Shown piece after piece: positions 7,440 through 14,124 of a stretch of DNA of 14,853 bases (the stretch's first letter is position 1; every line of letters starts with the position of its first letter). Source of the DNA: Acidobacteriota bacterium (lineage in GTDB: Bacteria > Acidobacteriota > UBA890); assembly GCA_022563115.1 (NCBI GenBank), contig JADFNY010000037.1:1-14853 (forward strand), written 5' to 3'. The translations under genes and the position numbers were made by a program. A model generated the notes under the pieces. The model worked only from the letters and a program-made list of their open reading frames with translations. It searched no databases and was not told where the DNA came from.

Positions 7440-8567
7440 GTGACGTCCGATCTTCTCTACGTCTGGGCGTTCGACGCCGACGAGGAAAGCAGCGACTTTT
7501 TGGCCGTGATCGAGGCCGATCCCGAGTCGAGTAATTACGGCGAGATCGTCGATACCGTTCCGGTCGGCCTGGTCGGCGGCGCCCACCACACCGAGCACCG
7601 CATGCCGGACGGAGATGTGTTCTTCGCCAACGCGTTTGCCGCGGGCACGACGTTCCTGTTCGACACCAGCTCTCCACGCTCGCCGCGGGTGCGCGCTTCC
7701 TTCGTCGAGCGCGGTGCATTCACGTTCCCGCACAGCTTCGAGCGACTCCCGGACGGCCGCGTCCTTGCCACGTTCCAGAATCTCGGCGACGGGAATCGCG
7801 AGCCGGGCGGGCTCGTCGAACTGGATCCGGAAGGCGCCTACTCGAGAGGCGCTGAGGCGGTCGACCCGGCCGATCCCGAACTGCGGCCGTACGGCTTGGC
7901 GATCGTTCCCAATATCGATCGCGTGGTCACCACGACGGCCGACATGCGCGGCCGGCTCCACGCGACGTCCGTGCAGTTGTGGCGTCTGTCGAACCTCGAG
8001 CTGCTCGAGACATTGCTGCTGCCACCCGGCGAGCGGGGCGACGAGAATGTGATGCCGGCGGAGCCGCGCGTGCTCGGCGACGGCCGAAGCGTCGTCGTGA
8101 ACACTTTCTCGTGCGGCCTCTACCTGCTCACGGGCCTCGACACCACGGAGCCGGTGGCGACCTTCCTGCGCAACTTCCCGTACGAGCCTCCCCATCGGTG
8201 CGCGCTCGCCGTGCTCATCGGCCACTTCTGGGTGCAGACGGTGCCGACCTCCGAGGCGCTCGTTAGCCTCGACCTCTCGGATCCCTCCAGGCCGAGGGTC
8301 GTTCAAGAGCTGGCGCTGGGAGAGGAATACCGCCCTCACTGGATCGCTGCCGACCGCAGCGGACGCCGTATCGTGGTCACGGGTCGAGGCGACATGGAGC
8401 ATCGCGTCCTCGTCGTTCGGTTTGACCCCGAGACCGGCCGCATGGAGATCGATGCGAGTTTCCGAGACGCCGGTAGCGGGCTTCCGGGCGTATCGTTCGA
8501 TCGGACCGGCTGGCCCCACGGCCCGAGCGGCACCGCCACGCCGCACGGCGCACTCTTCTATCGCTAG
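7440..8567 (+). CDS. Selenium-binding-protein-like (SBP56/SELENBP1-type) beta-propeller protein, probably cut off from its signal peptide
   Basis: The product resembles the SBP56/methanethiol-oxidase family: a beta-propeller protein whose members bind copper through histidines and oxidise methanethiol, though many bacterial relatives are of unknown function. Visible marks are L-L-Y-V-W at the start of blade one, A-H-H-T-E-H at about 48-53, the F-P-H-S-F-E-R-L-P-D-G-R-V-L-A-T-F-Q region, R-P-Y-G-L-A, a C-G-L-Y segment, and P-H-W near 300 followed by G-R-R-I-V-V-T-G. The reported start is GTG at 7440, which has no Shine-Dalgarno. The frame stays open back to 7422, and immediately before it is an in-frame TGA that separates it from a good lipoprotein signal peptide beginning at 7341. 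The ancestral protein was thus probably an exported lipoprotein. The gene may be a pseudogene, or may now make a cytoplasmic protein. Substrate is unknown. Confidence 0.7.
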   Translation: MTSDLLYVWAFDADEESSDFLAVIEADPESSNYGEIVDTVPVGLVGGAHHTEHRMPDGDVFFANAFAAGTTFLFDTSSPRSPRVRASFVERGAFTFPHSFERLPDGRVLATFQNLGDGNREPGGLVELDPEGAYSRGAEAVDPADPELRPYGLAIVPNIDRVVTTTADMRGRLHATSVQLWRLSNLELLETLLLPPGERGDENVMPAEPRVLGDGRSVVVNTFSCGLYLLTGLDTTEPVATFLRNFPYEPPHRCALAVLIGHFWVQTVPTSEALVSLDLSDPSRPRVVQELALGEEYRPHWIAADRSGRRIVVTGRGDMEHRVLVVRFDPETGRMEIDASFRDAGSGLPGVSFDRTGWPHGPSGTATPHGALFYR

Positions 8568-8624
8568 CCGATCGTCAAGTAGGGCCGCAGGGGGTCTGCA
8601 CCGTCAGCTACTCTCGGGAGATCG

Positions 8625-8723
8625 ATGATTCAACGATTATTCGTTTACGGAACCCTGGCGCCGGGCCGACCGAACGAGCGCCTGCTCGATGAATCGGGGG
8701 TTCCTGGGGAGATGCGATCGTGA
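8625..8723 (+). pseudogene. Truncated N-terminal remnant of a gamma-glutamylcyclotransferase (GGCT/AIG2-like) gene
   Basis: A 32-codon ORF starts with ATG, has GGGAG at 8616-8620 four bases upstream, and reads R-L-F-V-Y-G-T-L-A-P-G-R-P-N-E, the characteristic first strand and substrate-loop motif (Y-G-T/S-L-x-x-G) of GGCT-like enzymes, which release 5-oxoproline from gamma-glutamyl compounds. The similarity runs on to about P-G-E-M-R, where such proteins have P-G-x-V-R-G. The frame then ends at TGA, overlapping the start of the next gene. Full-length members have about 110-150 residues and a catalytic glutamate further on, which is missing. No continuation is visible in the other frames before the next gene starts. 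It is probably a deletion remnant. As it is still translatable, it may act as a short upstream ORF for the cysteine-synthase-like gene. Confidence 0.65.
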
Positions 8724-9667
8724 CCGGAACAGAAGAGCCGCCCAGCTCAGTACTCGACTCGATCGGCGAAACGCGGATCGTTGCCCTCCGGCGGATGGTT
8801 CCGGAGAAGAGCGCTCGGGTCCTGGTGAAGCTGGAATACGAGAACCCTACGGGGAGCATGAAGGACAGGATGGCGCTCGCGATGGTGGAGGCCGCCGAGG
8901 CGGACGGGCGCTTGCGGCCGGGCGGCTCGGTGATCGAGTACACCGGCGGGAGCACCGGCGTGTCGCTGGCGTTGGTGTGCGCGGCGAAGGGCATTCCGCT
9001 CCAGATCGTGACCTCGGACGCGTTCAGCAAGGAGAAGCGGGATCACATGACGGCCTTGGGCGCCCGACTCACCCTTGTGGCCAGCCCGGAAGGCGGCACG
9101 ACGAAGGCTTTGACCCTCGAGATGATCGAGACGGCGAGACGACTCGCCGACGCTCCCGGAAGCTACTGGACGGATCAGTTGAACAATACCGATCAGGTGT
9201 CGAGCTACGATCGAATGGGCGAGGAGATCTGGAGCCAGACCGACGGGAATATCAGCGCCTTTGTCCAGAGCGTGGGCACGGCCGGGTCACTACGGGGAAT
9301 CGCGACGTACCTACGAAGCCATGACGAAGCCGTACATGTCGTCGCCGTGGAGCCGGCGGAGTCCGCGGTGTTGTCGGGCGGGCAGAGCGGATCGCATGAG
9401 ATCGAGGGGGTGGGCGTCGGGTTCGTGGTGCCGTTGTGGTCGGGCGGACTTGCCGACGAGATCCAAGCGGTAACCACCCAGGAGGCGATGGCGACCGCCC
9501 GCCGCCTCGCGCGCGAGGAAGGTATCTTCGCCGGCACCTCGACGGGCGGTAACGTGGCGGTCGCGTTGCGCGTAGCGGAGCGTCTCGGGTCCGATCAAAC
9601 GGTAGTCACCGTGGCAGTGGACTCAGGAATAAAGTACCTGAGCACGGCCTTGTACTCGGAGGCATGA
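8720..9667 (+). CDS. PLP-dependent cysteine synthase / cystathionine beta-synthase family enzyme
   Basis: A 315-residue fold-type II PLP enzyme. Related enzymes add sulfide or another nucleophile to an activated serine to make cysteine or similar amino acids in the cytoplasm. Visible motifs: I-G-E-T at 15-18 (usually I-G-N-T), N-P-T-G-S-M-K-D-R at 42-50 with Lys48 as the PLP lysine, substrate loop T-G-G-S-T-G at 75-80, phosphate-binding loop G-T-A-G-S at 186-190, and D-S-G-I-K-Y-L-S-T near the C terminus, which is typical of the family. The GTG start overlaps the GGCT remnant (GTGA) and has GGGGAG at 8706-8711. The changes N-to-E in the first motif and G-T-G-G-T-to-G-T-A-G-S suggest a subgroup other than housekeeping CysK, so I give no gene symbol. 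Substrate is uncertain. Confidence 0.85.
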   Translation: MTGTEEPPSSVLDSIGETRIVALRRMVPEKSARVLVKLEYENPTGSMKDRMALAMVEAAEADGRLRPGGSVIEYTGGSTGVSLALVCAAKGIPLQIVTSDAFSKEKRDHMTALGARLTLVASPEGGTTKALTLEMIETARRLADAPGSYWTDQLNNTDQVSSYDRMGEEIWSQTDGNISAFVQSVGTAGSLRGIATYLRSHDEAVHVVAVEPAESAVLSGGQSGSHEIEGVGVGFVVPLWSGGLADEIQAVTTQEAMATARRLAREEGIFAGTSTGGNVAVALRVAERLGSDQTVVTVAVDSGIKYLSTALYSEA

Positions 9668-9773
9668 GAGACCCCGGCCGAGCGGGTCGGAGAAAACGCC
9701 GGCGCACGACCGTCTAACACCTACAAGACTCCCGGCGGTCACCGGGCAGACGGATAGACGTGGATTCCCGACG

Positions 9774-9813
9774 TTGATAGACGAAGTTCTGTGTGATTAC
9801 ATAGTAATTACAC
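9774..9813 (+). promoter_or_regulatory. mazEF promoter overlapped by a palindromic operator
   Basis: GTGTGATTAC (9791-9800) and GTAATTACAC (9804-9813) form an inverted repeat with 9 of 10 pairs matching and a 3-bp centre. A candidate -35 TTGATA (9774-9779) and -10 TACATA (9798-9803) are 18 bp apart, so the palindrome covers the -10. The AbrB-type antitoxin encoded 12 bp downstream is the expected ligand, as in other mazEF autorepressed promoters. Confidence 0.65.
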
Positions 9814-9825
9814 CTTGAGGCACAG

Positions 9826-10074
9826 ATGAAGGCTCGCTTGGTTCGCATTGGAAACTCCCGCGGGGTCCGGATCCCCAAGCCCCTCATCGAGCAGGCTGGA
9901 CTGACCGAGGATGTCGAGCTCGTGGTGCGTGAGGGCGAGATCGTCATCACCCGTATCGCAAGCACGCGCGCGGGGTGGGCGACGGCAGGCGAGGAACTCG
10001 CAGCTCGTGAGGAAGATCAGCTCATCGGCACGCCGGTCTCGACGCGATTCGATCTGGAAGAGTGGGAGTGGTGA
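9826..10074 (+). CDS. mazE: MazE-type (AbrB/SpoVT fold) antitoxin
   Basis: The 82-residue acidic-tailed protein has the swapped-hairpin DNA-binding fold of AbrB/MazE antitoxins: V-R-I-G-N-S-R-G-V-R-I-P-K-P-L at residues 6-20, then G-L-T-E-D-V-E-L-V-V-R-E-G-E-I-V-I at about 25-41. The disordered C-terminal tail, rich in E and W (E-E-W-E-W), would wrap around and block MazF. The start ATG has TTGAGG at 9815-9820. The gene lies under a palindromic operator and overlaps the toxin start by 4 bp. Confidence 0.9.
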   Translation: MKARLVRIGNSRGVRIPKPLIEQAGLTEDVELVVREGEIVITRIASTRAGWATAGEELAAREEDQLIGTPVSTRFDLEEWEW

Positions 10075-10403
10075 CAGCTCCCGAGGTTCGCCGTGGCGAG
10101 GTGCATCTGGTCGATTTGAATCCAACGCGTGGGCAAGAAATTCGTAAGGCGCGACCCTGCGTCGTGGTCTCCCCCGACGAGCTCAACGCCCACGTACGGA
10201 CATTCATCGTGGCGCCGCTTACCACGGGGAGCCATGGGTACCCGTTTCGTGTGGCTTGCCGATTTCAGGGCAAGTCGGGACACGTGGTTCTGGACCAGAT
10301 CCGGATAGTGGACCGCGAGCGGCTCATCCGACGACTCGGCAGAGTCTCGCCGCGAGCACTCGGGCGTTCCTTGCGGCTACTACAAGAAATGTTCGCGCCC
10401 TGA
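10071..10403 (+). CDS. mazF: MazF/PemK-type mRNA interferase toxin
   Basis: The ~110-residue protein belongs to the MazF/PemK family, which cleaves RNA at short specific sequences. Diagnostic segments are R-R-G-E-V-H-L-V-D-L-N-P-T-R-G-Q-E-I near the N terminus and R-P-C-V-V-V-S-P-D just after, then F-I-V-A-P-L-T-T and V-V-L-D-Q-I-R-I-V-D-R-E-R-L. The GTG at 10071 overlaps the mazE stop (GTGA) and has GGAAG at 10056-10060. GTG at 10062 and 10068 are also in frame and would add up to three residues. It ends 25 bp before the 3' end of the convergent pyrE. Confidence 0.9.
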   Translation: MTAPEVRRGEVHLVDLNPTRGQEIRKARPCVVVSPDELNAHVRTFIVAPLTTGSHGYPFRVACRFQGKSGHVVLDQIRIVDRERLIRRLGRVSPRALGRSLRLLQEMFAP

Positions 10404-10428
10404 CACAGCGGCCCAACGGGGACTTGGA

Positions 10429-11016
10429 TCAGGCTGGAACCGGCCGGCTGCCGGGCTTTTGGATCGGCTCGCGGGCCTCGCACTGCGGGCAGTCGTCGGC
10501 TTCGAAGGTCGGGGAATCGAGGGCGATCAGCGAGACCAGCGGCAGCCCGTCGATGTTGTCTTTGCCGCTGCGGTTGGCGATGCAGGCTACCCCGACGGGC
10601 TCAGCGCCGCAGAACCGAATCGCTTCGACTGTTTCGAGCGTGCTGCGCCCCGTCGTCACAACGTCCTCGACGACCAGGACGCTGAGGCCGGGACCGAGCA
10701 CGAAGCCGCGCCGTAACGTCATCTCGCCGTCGACCCGCTCGCTGAAAGAGGCGCGGGTGCCGAGGGCGCGTCCGACCTCGTGGCCGATGATGACGCCGCC
10801 CAGGGCGGGGGAGACCACCGCGCTGATCTGCCGGGGCGCCGTCGCACGCCAGCGCTCGGCGAGCTCGCGGCCCAGCTTCTCGGCCAGCGTCGGGTGCTGC
10901 AAAGCCACCGCGCACTGCAGGTACTGCGCCGAGTGGAGCCCTGACGACAGCCGGAAATGGCCGTCCATGAGGGCGCCCGACTCGGTGAGCAACTCGATGA
11001 TTTCCTGATCGGTCAT
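10429..11016 (-). CDS. pyrE: Orotate phosphoribosyltransferase
   Basis: PyrE joins orotate to PRPP to make orotidine 5'-monophosphate in the cytoplasm, the fifth step of pyrimidine synthesis. The 195-residue protein carries the PRPP-binding signature V-L-V-V-E-D-V-V-T-T-G-R-S-T, the early F-R-L-S-S-G-L-H-S segment of the substrate pocket, and a C-terminal C-P-Q-C-x-x-x-E-P-I-Q-K-P-G-S-R tail typical of one PyrE subgroup. The frame is open upstream of 11016, but the ATG there overlaps the pyrC stop as ATGA, which decides the start and implies translational coupling. It is the last gene of the minus-strand pyr operon, and mazF approaches from the other side. Confidence 0.93.
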   Translation of the reverse strand: MTDQEIIELLTESGALMDGHFRLSSGLHSAQYLQCAVALQHPTLAEKLGRELAERWRATAPRQISAVVSPALGGVIIGHEVGRALGTRASFSERVDGEMTLRRGFVLGPGLSVLVVEDVVTTGRSTLETVEAIRFCGAEPVGVACIANRSGKDNIDGLPLVSLIALDSPTFEADDCPQCEAREPIQKPGSRPVPA

Positions 11017-12276
11017 CCTGGCGCTTTCCAGACCACCTCGCCGGCTACGATCGTGAACACCGGCCAACCCTTGAGCTCCCAGCCGTCAAACGGGGTGTTG
11101 CGGCTCTTGCTGGCGAACGCCGCAGCGTCGACGGTGGCGGTGCGCTCGAGATCCAAAACGGTGACGTTGCCCACCGCGCCCTCGCTCAGGTCACCGGCGT
11201 CGAGTCGAAGAATGCGGGCCGGGTTGACGGAGAGCAACTCTACCAGCCGTTGGAGGGTGACGTGGCCGCGGTGCAGGAGCCGATCGCAGGCGAGCGGTAC
11301 GGCGGTTTCCAAGCCGACGATGCCGAACGGCGCGAGGTCGAACTCGAGCGCCTTCTCGTCGGCATGGTGGGGGGCGTGGTCGGTGACGATGGCGTCGACC
11401 GTACCGTCGGCCAGTGCCTCGATGAGGGCGTCGACGTGGGCTTGGGAGCGCAACGGCGGGTTCGTCTTGGTATTTGTATCGAAGCTGCGCACTTCCTCGT
11501 CGGTAAGGACGAAGTGGTGGGGCGTGACCTCACAGGTGACGTTGATACCGCGGGCTTTGGCGTCGCGGATCATGCGCAGCGCGCCGGCGCTGGAAATGTG
11601 GGCACAGTGCAGAGAGCCGCCGGTGAGCTCGGCGAGCACCAGGTCGCGGGCGACGATGATGTCCTCGGCAGCGGCCGGGTGGCCTTTGAACCCGAGAGCG
11701 GTTGACACCCGGCCTTCGTTCATCGGCGCCGTCCCGGTGAGGCTGAGGTCCTCGCAGTGCTCGATGACCGGAATGTCGAACATCCGGGTGTACTCGAGCG
11801 CCCGCCGCATGAGCTCGGCGGTGGCCACCGGGTATCCGTCGTCGGAGACAGCGACGCAGCCGCCGTCGACGAGCTCGCCGATTTCGGCGAGCGCCTCGCC
11901 CTGCTGGCCGACGCTGACGCATCCGATCGGGTACACGGGGACGGTCCCGGCTTCGTCGGCGCGTTCGATGATGAGCTCGGTGACGGCGCGGTGATCGTTC
12001 ACCGGCGAGGTGTTGGGCATGCACGCCACCCCAGTGAAACCTCCCGCTGCGGCCGCCGCGGTGCCGGTCTTGATGGTCTCCTTGTGCTCCTGCCCGGGCT
12101 CGCGCAGGTGGACGTGCATGTCGATGAAGCCGGGTGCGACGACGCATCCGGAGACGTCGAGGACGTCGGCGCCGTTCGCATCCAGGTCCGAGCCGATGCC
12201 GCTGATCAACCCGTCGTCGATCATCAGGTCGGCGGTTTGGTCGATCCCCTGCGCCGGATCGACGACCCGCCCGCCC

Positions 12277-12296
<20 letters not shown>
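11013..12296 (-). CDS. pyrC: Dihydroorotase, class I type
   Basis: This ~427-residue zinc amidohydrolase closes carbamoyl-aspartate to dihydroorotate. The metal site begins with H-V-H-L-R-E-P-G at residues 61-68. Asp152/Asp153 (V-S-D-D-G) occupies the position where this class uses aspartate as a metal bridge. His180 (I-E-H-C), His233 (C-A-H-I-S) and Asp306 (V-T-D-H-A-P-H-H) complete the set, so the enzyme looks active. The ATG at 12296 is preferred: it overlaps pyrB by 20 bp. A TTG at 12314 is also in frame but lacks a Shine-Dalgarno. It is third in the pyrR-pyrB-pyrC-pyrE operon. Confidence 0.95.
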
Positions 12297-13310
<1,014 letters not shown>

Positions 13311-13311
<1 letters not shown>

Positions 13312-13883
13312 CACTCGCCTCCGTCATCGTACTGGCGTACGACGTCGTCGACTTCCATCATCAACACGCTGTCCTCGCCGTCGATGTCGCGACACTGCAC
13401 CTTGATGACCTCGAGCAACGATGTCGGTACGTTCTTGCCGACGAAGTCGGCGCGGATCGGGAATTCGCGATGGCCGCGATCGATGAGCACCGCCAGCTCG
13501 ATGGCGCGTGGCCGACCGTAGTCGATGAGCGCGTCGAGCGCCGCCCGGATGGTCCGACCGGTAAACAGCACGTCGTCGACGAGGACGACGACCTTGCTCT
13601 CGATCTCGAAGTCCAGCTCGGTCGCCTGCACCACCGGGTTGGGTGCAATCTGTGACAGGTCATCCCGGTACAGCGTGATGTCGACGCTGCCGGTCGGTAT
13701 CTCGACCCCCTCGAACTCCTTGATCTTGTGTTGCAACGTTTCGGCCAACGGCACGCCGCGGCTGCGGATCCCGACCAGCGCCAGGTTGTCGGTTCCGTGG
13801 TTGCGCTCGACGATTTCGTGCGCGATCCGCGACAGGGAGCGGTCGATTTGCCGGGCATCCATGATGGTTGCCTTTTTACGCAT
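13311..13883 (-). CDS. pyrR: PyrR, pyrimidine operon regulator / uracil phosphoribosyltransferase-like
   Basis: PyrR senses UMP/UTP and binds the pyr leader RNA to reduce expression. Many members also have uracil phosphoribosyltransferase activity. The 190-residue protein shows the PRPP motif V-V-V-L-V-D-D-V-L-F-T-G-R-T-I-R at about 98-113, the N-terminal M-R-K-K-A-T-I-M-D-A-R pattern that matches other PyrR starts, R-I-A-H-E-I-V-E-R-N at 19-28, and D-I-T-L-Y-R-D-D-L-S at 68-77, a PyrR hallmark. The ATG at 13883 is chosen by this alignment. It has no good Shine-Dalgarno and lies within the last codons of an upstream leader ORF, so translation may be coupled. A second ATG at 13862 has AAAGG upstream. 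It is the first gene of the operon. Confidence 0.93.
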
Positions 13884-13971
13884 GGCCAGGAGCCTGTGGG
13901 CGACATAAAAAAATCCCGACCGGCTCGCGGCGAGCCGTTCGGGCTGTTGTGCGTCTCTGGATACGGTTCAT
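13876..13971 (-). CDS. Candidate 31-codon leader ORF spanning the pyr terminator
   Basis: ATG at 13971-13969 has AAGGGGG four to five bases upstream, a good ribosome-binding site. The frame encodes a short basic peptide (starts M-N-R-I-Q-R-R, ends A-P-G-H-A) and stops at TAA 13878-13876, overlapping the pyrR ATG by 8 bp. The ORF passes completely through the intrinsic terminator stem. A ribosome here could melt the terminator and reinitiate at pyrR, whose own start lacks a Shine-Dalgarno. No run of regulatory codons is obvious. Whether it is translated is inferred. Confidence 0.45.
   Translation of the reverse strand: MNRIQRRTTARTARREPVGIFLCRPQAPGHA
13907..13943 (-). terminator. Intrinsic terminator in the pyrR leader (attenuator)
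   Basis: On the minus strand CCCGA, one mismatch, CGGCTCG, loop CCG, CGAGCCG, one mismatch, TCGGG is followed by A and seven T. This is a strong hairpin and U-tract about 25 bp before pyrR and inside its transcribed leader, so it must be conditional. That is the expected layout of a pyr attenuator. Confidence 0.85.
13951..13966 (-). promoter_or_regulatory. Possible PyrR-binding site in the leader RNA
   Basis: The minus strand reads CGTATCCAGAGACG just upstream of the terminator. UCCAGAGA matches the conserved core of PyrR-binding loops (UCCAGNGAGG), but the last two G are replaced by C-G. CGT and ACG can pair around it. The match is partial, so the site is likely by position and gene context rather than by sequence alone. 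Confidence 0.5.
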
Positions 13972-13983
13972 GTGTCCCCCTTT

Positions 13984-14012
13984 CTGGCCTCACGGGGCCA
14001 GCCCTTAAAGGG
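13984..14012. repeat. Two adjacent hairpins in the pyr leader
   Basis: CTGGCC (13984-13989) pairs with GGCCAG (13996-14001) around a 6-base loop. Directly next to it CCCTT (14002-14006) pairs with AAGGG (14008-14012) around one base. Both lie in the leader between the promoter and the leader ORF. On the minus strand GGGCT (14004-14000) could also pair with AGCCC (13945-13941), which abuts the terminator's 5' arm, giving an alternative fold. Confidence 0.4.
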
Positions 14013-14029
14013 TTTCTTTGGTCCGCTTG

Positions 14030-14058
14030 AGCGTAGCGAAGCCCCTGTAGCGTGTCAA
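14030..14058 (-). promoter_or_regulatory. Promoter of the pyrR-pyrB-pyrC-pyrE operon
   Basis: The minus strand has a perfect TTGACA (14058-14053) and TACGCT (14035-14030) separated by 17 bp. Transcription would start near 14022-14024 and give a leader of about 140 nt before pyrR, enough for the attenuator structures. No similarly good promoter for the divergent pyrK was seen. Confidence 0.7.
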
Positions 14059-14124
14059 ATTTGCCGCCTCGGGGTCCTCATGCTACTTTCCGAACAACCC
14101 CCCCGTGGCGAGACTCTGGAGCCC

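Noticed and set aside
7362..8546. A 394-codon minus-strand frame opposite the SBP56-like gene
   Set aside because: Its product is arginine- and alanine-rich with no family resemblance, while the plus-strand frame matches a known family over its whole length.
9670..9746. GACCC/GGGTC (9670-9688) and CCCGG/CCGGG (9731-9746) as a terminator after the PLP enzyme gene
   Set aside because: The stems are only five pairs long and no T-run follows either of them.
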